NCBI RefSeq assembly: GCF_000315625.1
Contig: NW_005434559.1
Location: 113,238 to 177,237, forward strand
Length of the DNA: 64,000 bases
From: Guillardia theta CCMP2712
Taxonomy: Eukaryota; Cryptophyceae; Pyrenomonadales; Geminigeraceae
Reading direction: 5' to 3'
In this document: positions 54,050-62,841 of the stretch, piece after piece
Numbering within the stretch: position 1 is the stretch's first letter
Layout of the letters: each line of letters begins with the position of its first letter
Position numbers and translations under genes: made by a program
The notes under the pieces: model-generated
Databases searched by the model: none
Seen by the model: only the letters and a program-made list of their open reading frames with translations
Told to the model about the DNA's origin: nothing

Positions 54050-54905
54050 CCTCGAGCTCGACGGGGTCAACGGTTCTTGGGCTTCAGTCTCCACAATCAC
54101 AACTGGCTGTTGGGTCGTCACCGGAGGCTCGAGAGCATCGGAAGCTTCTTCTCACCTTGTCAAACACCAGCTGGGCAAACCAAACGCCTGCCTTGATGTC
54201 CACAGCCAGAGCTGGCCCTCCCTTCCCCAGCAGGACGCAGTTGGAGACTGTCCCGTCAGGCCTGAAGGTCACGTGCGCCAGCACACCCTGCAGAGGCTCG
54301 TCAGCTCCCGCGGTCGTGAGATTGTCGCTTCCTCTAGGACGAAGGAAGTGAGAGGCCGGGCGGTGAGGGAAGGGCCCTTGAAGCTTCCTCGCTTGAGTGA
54401 GACGATCTTGCGGGAGTACACGTCTCCGGGCCCGGTGAGGTTGAGAATGGAGTGTCCTGTCGGGCTGAAGGCAGCTGAAGAGATGAGCCCCTGGATCATC
54501 CTCCTACAGGAGCAAGGGCGATGAGAGGAGGGCAAGAGGAAGGCAAGCGAAGATGTGAGAGGACGAATCGAAGGAGGGTGAACAGGACTTACTTGCTGAT
54601 GAACCTTGTGTCACTTGCCGGATTGATAGAGCTGAAGTCAGGCGATTCAAGATGGAGCTTTTCCATGCTCGCATCCTCCCTGTATGAGCCGCCAAAGTAG
54701 TAGGAGTAGGCTGAAGGCAACCAGACCTGGTGGGCGTTCAGCTGAGTTCAAGCTGCATGATGGCGATGCTACCATGACGATGTAGACCGCAATGAAGATC
54801 ATCGCCGCCCTTCTGAGCTTCGGGTACCAGTTCGAGTAGCCGTCGTCCATGCCCAACATGAGCTGATACAGCAGCGTTACCAGGAAGACGGTTAATGCAG
54901 AGGAT
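54050..54905 (-). CDS. Membrane-anchored protein with WbuC-like cupin text (model incomplete)
   Basis: Minus-strand exons are visible but the ends are not. An upstream exon (about 54900-54775) has a hydrophobic segment (LTVFLVTLLYQLM, then AAMIFIAVYIVM). The next (about 54715-54594) reads YSYYFGGSYRED and SPDFSSINPASDTRFIS, then one from about 54511 reads RMIQGLISSAAFSPTGH. The last part, GVLAHVTFRPDGTVSNCV and GPALAVDIKAGVWFAQLVFD (about 54290-54150), resembles the second half of WbuC-type cupins. The position that is His in WbuC (WH) is Phe here, and the first His pair is not seen. Either the metal site is lost or the resemblance is superficial. The start could lie beyond the minisatellite at 55233-55595; the end may use an exon near 54121-54050. 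Confidence 0.35.
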
Positions 54906-55232
54906 TTACCCTGTGATAGTTTGGCAGTGGTCTTCGCATATACCTTATTTGATCTCTGACTGCGGCTTCAAACCCAGCACTTGCATCTGCTCCTTCCAAA
55001 GACTTGAATGTCATTTCAATACTTTGCTACGCTTTCTTGTCATCGCTCTGTCCTTAGCAGGACCTCTCTCTGGCATTCTTCAATCATATTATCCTTCTAA
55101 CAAGCACATGTGCCGGGACGATAAGACAAAGAATGATGTTGAGATCTTTGTTTGTTTTAATCCTCTCTGATCTTGGAAGTGTGATCTTCTCTACCTTGGT
55201 GTCTCCTCCTTCTCTCTTCTCCGCCCTGACCT
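54906..55232. other. Unassigned spacer
   Basis: AT-richer sequence with no exon that I can defend. It may be intron or 5' flank of the minus-strand gene to its left. Confidence 0.35.
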
Positions 55233-55595
55233 CTCGTCCTCCTCCCTCCTTCAACTCGTCCTCCTCTCGTCCTCCTCCCTCCTTCAACTCGTCCTCCTCT
55301 CGTCCTCCTCCCTCCTTCAACTCGTCCTCCTCTCGTCCTCCTCCCTCCTTCAACTCGTCCTCCTCTCGTCCTCCTCCCTCCTTCAACTCGTCCTCCTCTC
55401 GTCCTCCTCCCTCCTTCAACTCGTCCTCCTCTCGTCCTCCTCCCTCCTTCAACTCGTCCTCCTCTCGTCCTCCTCCCTCCTTCAACTCGTCCTCCTCTCG
55501 TCCTCCTCCCTCCTTCAACTCGTCCTCCTCTCGTCCTCCTCCCTCCTTCAACTCGTCCTCCTCTCGTCCTCCTCCCTCCTTCAACTCGTCCTCCT
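55233..55595. repeat. 33-bp minisatellite, 11 copies
   Basis: Eleven nearly identical 33-base units (key words CCTCCCTCCTTCAACTCGTC and CTCCTCTCGT). Because 33 is divisible by three, frames on both strands stay open as 11-residue repeats (RPPPSFNSSSS on plus, LKEGGGREEDE on minus). No splice or start signal supports translation. Confidence 0.97.
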
Positions 55596-56076
55596 CTCTT
55601 CTCCCCCCCCCTTCTCCCTCCTCAGCTTCTCCCTTCCCTCTCCCCTCGCATAGGCCCCTCAGGCAACCACATCCCCGTCATTTCCCGGGCCCCGGCGATT
55701 CCGGCTCCCGGGAATTTCAGTGATGTCAGCACAAATCTATCAGTCCTCGGGTTTGTTTGTCGGCAGCTACAATGCAGGCAGGGATTGGAGGAGGGAGGGA
55801 GAGAGGGAGGAGGGGGAGGAGGAGACAACAGGGATGTTGAGAAGGAGATGGTTGGTTCAGCCCTAAGAGGAAATGAGATGTAGCAGGAGAGTCAGGAGGA
55901 GAGGATGCGGGTATGGAGATGACAGGATAGCAGTCGGCGTGAAATGGGTAATGCAATGAAGCTGAATTGCTTCCAATGGCCGCATGAGCTTCTTGTGAAT
56001 CTTGTTTGTCTGCAGGATATCTTGGAGAGTCTGATGTGAGACTGCAAGCCATCAGTGGAATCCAGCACCTTCCCTA
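55596..56076. other. Spacer before RING gene
   Basis: A pyrimidine tail of the minisatellite, a small CCCGGG-rich palindromic stretch near 55685-55715 and a purine tract near 55785-55835. No gene is supported. Confidence 0.4.
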
Positions 56077-57720
56077 ATGGAGGCAGAGCACAGCTCTGCT
56101 CGCCAAGGTCTGACGAGGCTGTGGAATGTTGTCTGCCGAGTTTTGAGGGAGGGGAACCTTCTCGACAACATCTTCGGCTCATGTACACGATGTCTTCCTG
56201 TCAGAGGCGATCGACAGTTGAGCACAGTCAGCTCGGAGTCGAACTATTCAGCCATCCCAAGTCAAACAGAGAGAAATTTGTTGGCGGCGGAGGCTGCGCA
56301 ACAAGGTGGAGATATCTCAGTCCCTCCTCAGCTGCACAAGTACTTTGAGGGGGAGCGCGAGGGTTCGAACAATGATCAAGATCCCTTCGAAGAAGCAGGG
56401 CAGCAGTGCAACATTTGTGCAGGAGAAACGAAGTTCAACACTCACTTTTCTGTTTCCTGCCGGTGAAGTAGTTAGAATTATGCGAGGAGGCCGCGCTGAC
56501 AAGCGATGCAGCCATTCAGCATGCCGAGATTGCTGGGAAACGTGGCTGAAAGAACACACCACGTGCATGGTCTGCTGTGAGAAAGTGCAAAAGATTCAAA
56601 GGTTGGTTGTGTTGTTTCGCTATATTGGTTCTGAAGCCATCAAACAAGATTTTCTAATGATTTAGTCCCTTCTGAGAAAGACCACAGCAATGAGCACATT
56701 CAAGGCGACAACGGATGTTCAGATGACATAAACTACAGGCTGGAACAAGTCAGCAATGCCTTCATGCGATCGCTGGTTGATGTGAAATCAAGATTCAATG
56801 ATGTGACAAGAGATATTGGAGTTTCATTTCAGTCGTGACCGTCGTGCTCGCAGGTCCGGGAGCGTTTGGACGAAATCAAGGCACACCTCAACAGGAAGAA
56901 CATGTCTTTCATGCACGGCGATGCCCGTCTGTCAGTCACGTCTGTTGAGGCTTCGTCTTTGTTAGAGCAGCTCCATGTTAGTTCCTCTAGCTTGACAAAC
57001 CTCCTCCTTGTGATTCGACTCAGGTTCTAGAAGCGATCATGCAAGCCCCTCCCGGCAGCCGACCTCAAACTGCGTCTCCCGTCTGCCTGCTGGACGAAAC
57101 TGCTCGACTTGGTAACTCCATAGCCACTTCAGAAGACTGCACTTAGTTTCAACAGGCGACATGGTGAAGGATTTCAATGTTTACTTGGACAGATGCGTGC
57201 AAGAGCAAGAAAACCAGGAGCAGCTTTCCGTCGACTCGAAGCAGAAGCCACAGATTGCAATGAAACTTCTCTCTTCCTGCTCGCCCCCTGTTGTTTTGAG
57301 CCAATGGAGGTTCGAGGTTTGGTTGTGGGCGTGTTTGATAATCTCCTCCCCAGAGCGATACTGCGGGTCCTGGACGAAATTTTCGAAGAAACCCTCCCTC
57401 AGATCTTGGAGGATCTTAACTTGTTAGGCGTGATAATGGCCTTGTATCTCCATCGCTGAAAGCCACGTCAGGTATGGACACCGTGAGGCAGGAATGTGGA
57501 TGTTCGCTCAACGAATGGAACAAAAATCGAATGAGTTCAGGATGGATGTCGAAGAAGACTTTCAGGTAACAATGGGCATTGTGCCGATGCAGCTCATGTC
57601 ATCCTCTTTCAGGTGATCCTCCCAGAGATCGAGTTTGTCATCGTCCGGATTCAATCATGCTTCGATTATGCCGATCCTTCGCACAAAGATTCATCTGCTC
57701 GTAAACCTGACGAATCCTAG
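56077..57720 (+). CDS. RING-type zinc-finger protein with long helical C-terminus
   Basis: Probable E3 ubiquitin ligase by its zinc finger. The ATG at 56077 (MEAEHSSARQGLTRLWNVV) opens a long first exon with a polar region and QQCNICAGE, the first Cys pair of a RING. The second exon (from about 56488) gives CSHSACRDCWETWLKEHTTCMVCCEK, completing C-x-H-x3-C-x2-C...C-x2-C. The intervening intron is short (about 35 nt), so its ends are provisional. Later exons read DDINYRLEQVSNAFMRSL, VRERLDEIKAHLNRKNM, EASSLLEQLH, VLEAIMQAPPGSRPQTA and DMVKDFNVYLDRCVQEQEN, then a hydrophobic stretch (FDNLLPRAILRVLDEIFEETL) and YGHREAGMWMFAQRMEQ. The last exon VILPEIEFVIVRIQSCFDY ends in TAG at 57718-57720. The region 57225-57470 needs one more intron. 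The helical part matches no family that I know. Confidence 0.68.
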
Positions 57721-57880
57721 CAACTAGCAGATGTACCTAGTGCACTCTCTGATCCCGATTAGAAGTGATTCCTGTTATTTACTGTGTAAAGATGCTTGAT
57801 CACTGTACTTGTGCCATCACTCCCCTGCAACAAGTTCGAATGAATGAGCTTCGACCTTCTCCTTCAAACAGGAGTTGACG

Positions 57881-59566
57881 TTATCTTGACATAATGCTGT
57901 CGGACCTACGGGTGAATGAAGAGCCCCCTGCTTGGTTCCTCCCCGGTTGACTTGTCTGCTTGCCCTGGCTTGGAGAAGGCTTGGATGGCTGCATGACTTT
58001 CCCGCTCTTAGACTGCGACGTCTCCTTGTCGATCTCTCGGTCTACCAGCAGGTCCCAACGGTCCTGCCTTCTGAACTCTCGCCATGCCCACAAGCAGCCG
58101 AAGCAGATGAAGCCTGCTACCGTGCATGCAAGGATGGTCAGCAGGATGGCAAGGGCCACGAGAAGCCACTGGCCGAAGATGTCGAGGTCAGAGAGGTTAC
58201 AGTCGCTTCCCTTGCATGCATTGCTGTCTCCCGGTAGGTTGGGAACGAACGACCTCGCGGCCAGCCTTGAACTGCTGCTCTTCAAGAGGTTTCCACCTCT
58301 GCTCGCGAGCTGAGAGCCTTTAGCTGAGACCATTCGTCTTCCCACAAGTTTCTCTCGAGGCGCGCGAGCTCTTGTCTGGTTGTTTCGGATGACAATGCTA
58401 ATGGTGCCTGCGGGGGCCTCCTTGAAAATGTTCATGACGCGGTGCTGCGCGTCGAGCACGGCCTGAGACCTTGTGTTCTGCTCGTTGAAGTGAACAGTCT
58501 GATTGATGATCTCCGCCATCCTCCCATCCTCAGACTCAGCAGTCGCGGGAGCAATCTCAGTCTCTCTTCGCCACGGCCTGCCGAACAACCAGCTGAAAGT
58601 GTCAGGGTTCACAATCGCCGCCCTCCCACTGCTGTCAGACATGTTGGCGGTTGCCTTCACGGCATGCGTCAGACTAGATCTCTGGACCTTATTCTCCGTC
58701 TCATTGATCCAAGAACCACGTTCGAACAACAAGTGCACAATGTTCTTGCCATAGGGTCGTGGGATGCCGCCAGGATGGGAGGAAGTGTGATTATGACGAG
58801 CTGCCAGTCTCTGCTGGGGCGAGAGCTTGTTCCACTCCTGCTGGAGGATTCGAACATCCAGCGAGTTGAGCTGCTGATACAAGTGCTCAATGGATCTCTT
58901 CGCTGCCGCTATGGCCCTTGCACTCTCCCCGTTCTCCACCAGGCTAGCGAACTTCTTTGAAAGCTCCGTCCTCCCAGGTGCTGAGGAGACAGGCGTCTTG
59001 CTGCTGCTACGTCGTTGAGCAAGGGTCAATGTTTCACTCGGTCTTGCCCTGCTAGTGATCTCGGAGCTCGCCCGGACCCCGTTAGCAGCAAGGGACTCTT
59101 TGCCGCCTTGAGCCTCATCTCCATCCCCAAGAATGTAAGTGAGCAGCCTTTGAGACAGGTGCGGGTCTTTCAGCGGCTTGCTCCTCCCCCTTCGTGCTCG
59201 ACGATTAGGATCCAGCAACAACCAGGATAAGACATGAACTTGGGAAGCAGACCGGAGGCGCTTTGAAGGAAAGTTGGCAAGAGAACGCGCAGAGTTGGGC
59301 GATTGAGGGAACGAGGAACGTCGAGAAGAAAGCAGGTAATCGATCGGAGACTGCAACAGTGTTTCCTCTCGCCTCTCCTCTGCTCTTGCTCCTCCTTCCT
59401 GTCCTATCAGACCCACCGCAGCGCTGCAGGCAAGCAGGAAAGCTGCTAGAACTGGCAAAATCCATCGACGACACGCAAGATGACGAGGACCTCCACTTCT
59501 CTCTCCCTCCTCTTGACCTCTCATATATTCCCGTCCTCCTCCTCCTCCTCTTCCTCCTCCCTCCAT
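57881..59566 (-). CDS. Two-TM membrane protein of unknown function, intronless
   Basis: A 561-residue single exon from the ATG at 59566 (MEGGGRGGG) to the stop at 57881. An N-terminal hydrophobic segment (WILPVLAAFLLACSAAVGLI, residues about 34-53) acts as signal anchor or signal peptide. It is followed by a long polar, Ser/Arg-rich part with several N-x-S/T sites (NHTSS, NETEN, NMSDS, NQTVH, NNQTR). Near the C-terminus a strong TM helix (WLLVALAILLTILACTVAGFICFGCLW, broken here only for reference) precedes a basic cytosolic tail rich in Ser/Lys/Gln. A Cys pair CKGSDC stands just before the TM. This fits a type I single-pass glycoprotein if the signal is cleaved. No family is recognised. Codon-level openness over 1.7 kb and a promoter shared with ATP11 support it being real. 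Confidence 0.75.
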   Translation of the reverse strand: MEGGGRGGGGGREYMRGQEEGERSGGPRHLACRRWILPVLAAFLLACSAAVGLIGQEGGARAEERREETLLQSPIDYLLSSRRSSFPQSPNSARSLANFPSKRLRSASQVHVLSWLLLDPNRRARRGRSKPLKDPHLSQRLLTYILGDGDEAQGGKESLAANGVRASSEITSRARPSETLTLAQRRSSSKTPVSSAPGRTELSKKFASLVENGESARAIAAAKRSIEHLYQQLNSLDVRILQQEWNKLSPQQRLAARHNHTSSHPGGIPRPYGKNIVHLLFERGSWINETENKVQRSSLTHAVKATANMSDSSGRAAIVNPDTFSWLFGRPWRRETEIAPATAESEDGRMAEIINQTVHFNEQNTRSQAVLDAQHRVMNIFKEAPAGTISIVIRNNQTRARAPREKLVGRRMVSAKGSQLASRGGNLLKSSSSRLAARSFVPNLPGDSNACKGSDCNLSDLDIFGQWLLVALAILLTILACTVAGFICFGCLWAWREFRRQDRWDLLVDREIDKETSQSKSGKVMQPSKPSPSQGKQTSQPGRNQAGGSSFTRRSDSIMSR

Positions 59567-59674
59567 GCCTTCACACCCCCCTGCTCATGAAGACTCCGCC
59601 ATGGCGCACCTGGCCCTATTTCCGGTGCGCAGAATGGCTACCTATGCTGTCAGGTGTCGCCTCGTGGACAGATT

Positions 59675-59712
59675 TTAAAAATGGCATTTTAATATAAAAA
59701 TGCCATTTTTAA
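59675..59712. promoter_or_regulatory. Perfect 16-bp inverted repeat in divergent promoter
   Basis: Arms TTAAAAATGGCATTTT (59675-59690) and AAAATGCCATTTTTAA (59697-59712), with a 6-base AT spacer. It lies in the 168-base space between the ATGs of the minus-strand membrane protein (59566) and ATP11 (59735). A symmetric site in a divergent promoter suggests a dimeric regulator acting on both genes. Each arm contains AAAATGGC/GCCATTTT, a YY1-like core; that link is inference. Confidence 0.5.
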
Positions 59713-59734
59713 TTCGCTGCCTTGCCAACATCTC

Positions 59735-60826
59735 ATGCTCGCTATGATCCGGCATGGAGGGGTCGGGGCGATGAAGTCGGCGGGGATGAAGATGATGGGG
59801 AACATGGCGATGAGACGTTCTCTTCACTCTTGCCCTCGTCTTCTCGCTCCTTCTCTCTCCTCCTCTTCTTCGCCCTTGCTTCTCAAACGTCTCGAGCTCA
59901 GTCCTCCAGCACCCTGGCGAAGGGATGCCGTGAGGCGCTTCTCTCGCAGCTCTGTTGACATCGTTCAATCATCTCGACGGGCTCTCAATGACATTGTCAA
60001 GCTTGACATGATGATGGTGCGCCTTGCTCATTGTCGCTAGAACGCTGAAACCGTTCCACCTAGCAAGAGAACTCTGGGCGGATCATCGAAGTTTGGATGC
60101 AATATCACTCGACAAAGAAGGATGCAGCAGCCTCAGTATTGAGCCGGTGTTTCTCTTTTCTCAAAACCTGTCATGCTCCTCGCTTCTTCCGCCCCCTTCT
60201 CTGCCCTCTCTTCAACATCGTGCCCCCCTTGGATTTCGATCGACGCATCAAGCTTCGTGCTGAACTATGACTGAAACAGCCCGGAATACGACACTTTGAC
60301 GTTCCGCATCAAGAAATGGTCAGGGAACAAACAATCTGACAGGGACTGACATTTCTGACTCCCAGCCCGATTGTCATCCTGCCCGTCCACAGGCCCGAGG
60401 GGTACCAGGCCTTCCTCGTCAAGTTCGACGAGCTGAGGTCTGCCAGCAGGGGAGGAGAGGAAATGAAGTGAAGCATGCTCCAGGGCCTTCGTGACAACTC
60501 TTGAGGAGTACAAGGAGAAGGGAGAGAATGCTGAGCCTGTGCTGGCATGGAGCCTCCACCCAGACATGCTTGAGGTCTGATTTCATACTGAGAGGAGCGG
60601 ACTGAGGAGGGATGTAGGAGAAGGGCATGGCATTGGCCAGAGCTGATTTTGTGGCGTCATGTCTGACCAAGGATGAAGCGAACAAACTGATAGCTGACTT
60701 GACTTACTGCTATGTTGACAGCAAGATGTTCAAAGTAGGTGGGTTGCTACGGGCTGGCAATTGCTGACATATGATGTGCAGGAAGTCATGAAACTAAATC
60801 AGAATCCGACAGAATTTGACTGGTAA
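59735..60826 (+). CDS. ATP11: Mitochondrial F1-ATPase assembly factor ATP11 (ATPAF1)
   Basis: Chaperone that binds the F1 beta subunit before assembly. The ATG at 59735 starts a Met/Arg/Ser-rich presequence without acidic residues (GNMAMRRSLHSCPRLL), typical of mitochondrial import. Later exons give, in order, PEYDTLTFRIKK (about 60279-60317), PIVILPVHRPEGYQAFLVKFDEL (60365-60437), AFVTTLEEYKEKGENAEPVL to HPDMLE (60481-60577), EKGMALARADFVASCLTKDEA to YVDSKMFK (about 60620-60734) and EVMKLNQNPTEFDW, stop TAA at 60824-60826. They match the ATP11 pattern P-x2-R-x-E-G-Y-x-F...EEYK...GE-A...EKG-x-AL...NxxPxEFxW in sequence and order. The exon between about 60000 and 60270 is not fixed. The gene converges with the OGFOD3-like gene, with 174 bases between stops. 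Confidence 0.85.
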
Positions 60827-61000
60827 GCTCTGGCGTGCGAAGTTGCGGTAGATGACATGAGATTCATCAGGAATGATTTTGTGCAAAAACTAGGCCAGAG
60901 GCACACGCCATAGATCGCTATACCTTGATCAACCAACAAAAAATCGCATCTACAGTTTCGTGCCTGCGGGGCCCTAGACTTGAAGAGCTCAAAGGCTTCA

Positions 61001-61144
61001 CTAGTCCTCATCACGGTACTGATCTTCCTTGGAGCACGTGAACCACATGGCCAGCACGTAGCGTGTTCCTCGGGTGACTTCACGCACCTGGTGGCTGTTG
61101 CATGTGTCAAACGATGGGGAGGGGCAAGTGGGACATAAGGGGAG

Positions 61145-61213
<69 letters not shown>

Positions 61214-62540
61214 CTTGGGGCAAGGGCAGGGAGGAGCAGGAACAGCAGGAGCGGAAGAGGGAACAGTAATTACAGGTTTTCTGGTCCGGAAGTGAAGATA
61301 AGAAGTCTTCCCGCTGCAGGCGAGTCAGCATTCGTTAGTTTGGTTCAAGATTACCTCGAGGCTGTACGATCCGATCAGCGTCATCGTCGATGAAGGAGAA
61401 CCTGTCAAGGCGTTACCGCAACAACGTCAGGAGAGGGCACCACGCACTCTCCGCCATGGAAGTCCTTGCCATGCGTGTTCAGGTAGAGTCTGTGAGATAG
61501 GTCAGCACCGGGAAGAGGAGGAGGCAATAAGAAGGGAGGATGGCAAAGAGAGGGGGAACGTGAGAAGATGGGAGAGAAAGAGGGAGAGAGGGAGAGAGCA
61601 TAAGTGGAGGAGCGCTGAACAGAGCAAGGGGGGAATACAAAGCAGAGTAGTCGTAGGTGGGTATGTTGGCTTTGTCCACGTGCGGGTTCCAGTAGACATG
61701 GCCGGGCTCGACATCCCACTCGTCCCGCGGAGGATCGCCCTTGAGCCTGGTGAGCAGGGCACCGCTGTCGTAGATCACCTCCAGCCCGAACTCGCGCATG
61801 ATCCGCAGCTTCACCTTCGCAAGGAAGTACTGAACCAGCAGTCCTCCCTTCACCCCCAGCCGCTCCAGGGAAGACACAGGAGCCAGGCTTGTCGATCCTC
61901 CCTGATGGAACAGGTTCACCATGGCTGCCTCTGTTGCTATCGCGAGGTCCCTCATCTCGTCCGGCTCCCCGAACTCATCCACCACGATCCGGCTGCAGAC
62001 GCCCTGCCGGGCAGTGGAGGGGGTGCACCCTTGTACTATCCCATAGGCGTCTTGATAGAATTTCAGCGCACAGGGGACGTCCCAGGAGATGCTGCTGGAT
62101 GTGACTATGTCTGTGGCGCTGAGCAGCCGAACCTGCGCCTTCCCGTCTCTGTATGCTGTTCGTATCCTGTCAGCCTGAACACGCTGGTACTTGTCCCTGG
62201 TCCGGAGGCTCTCGGGATCCGACGAGTCTTTCCTGAACCTGCTGCTCTTTTGCTGCTGCGAGCTCTTCTGCGAGAGCTCTGTCGCTGCCTTCTCCTTCCC
62301 TCCTCTCCTCGCCCCTTCCCTCGCTGTCGTCCTCCTCCCGTGCGCCTGCAGCAGGTCGCTCCACGCGCCCCACGAGCTCTCTCTCCGGACCTGCGGCTGG
62401 CCGCGGGTTCTTCGGAGCACATCCAGGAGCAGCTCAAGGTCCACGTCCTCATCATCTTCCATGCCTTGAGCCGCTGCGCTCAGGAGGAAGCAGGACAGGG
62501 CCAGTGCGGCCAATACCAACGATACACCCCTAGCCGCCAT
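61001..62540 (-). CDS. OGFOD3: OGFOD3-like Fe(II)/2-oxoglutarate dioxygenase, secretory
   Basis: The ATG at 62540 begins a cleavable signal peptide (LVLAALALSCFLLSAAAQG), then an acidic and a basic polar region. The catalytic domain starts about residue 180. Exons: 62540 to about 61650 (to HVYWNPHVDKANIPTYDY), about 61490-61450 (LYLNTHGKDFHGGE), 61405-61357 (FSFIDDDADRIVQPR), about 61320-61280 (AGRLLIFTSGPENL) and about 61100-61001 (HQVREVTRGTRYVLAMWF), stop TAG at 61001-61003. Iron ligands are H and D in NPHVDKA and the distal H in ENLHQV; the 2-oxoglutarate Arg is in RGTRY. Motif order and the PRAG..FTSG.ENLH text match animal OGFOD3. The substrate is unknown. The intron 61105-61275 holds a GAGCAG array. 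This is a second prolyl-hydroxylase-superfamily gene, apart from the fused one at 14-19 kb. Confidence 0.88.
61144..61214. repeat. (GAGCAG)n microsatellite in OGFOD3-like intron
   Basis: About eleven copies of the hexamer also found in channel introns at 1338 and 2449. On the gene's strand it reads CTGCTC, again within an intron. Confidence 0.95.
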
Positions 62541-62841
62541 GTTGTCGCACTGCTGTTTGAAGCACGTACAGACTCAGCCTCTTCCTCTGCTTTTCTTCTT
62601 GGTGCTGCTGATTCGATGAGAACTACCGAGCTAGATCAGCTCTCCTCCTCTCTGCTCCTCCTCGCTCCTCCTCCTCCCCCCCTGCCGCGCCTTCAGCATG
62701 GTACACGTCCGCCCTGTTATTATATGCTTAGATTTTTTATACGGGATAAGAGGCCGTGGTCTCTACCACCCCCTATTTTCATAGTCAACTACCCCCATCT
62801 ATACACCACCCTACCACATAGTTCAAGGAGCGCAGCGGATC
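62541..62841. other. Divergent promoter region with C-rich island fragment
   Basis: Between the starts at 62540 (-) and 62842 (+). 62640-62690 is CT-rich, and 62765-62820 carries CCACCCCCTA/CTACCCCC words like the compound islands. No classical promoter box is seen. Confidence 0.5.

Noticed and set aside
55084-55723. Repetitive ORFs on both strands over the 33-bp minisatellite
   Set aside because: Unit length divisible by three keeps frames open; no start, splice or leader signals.
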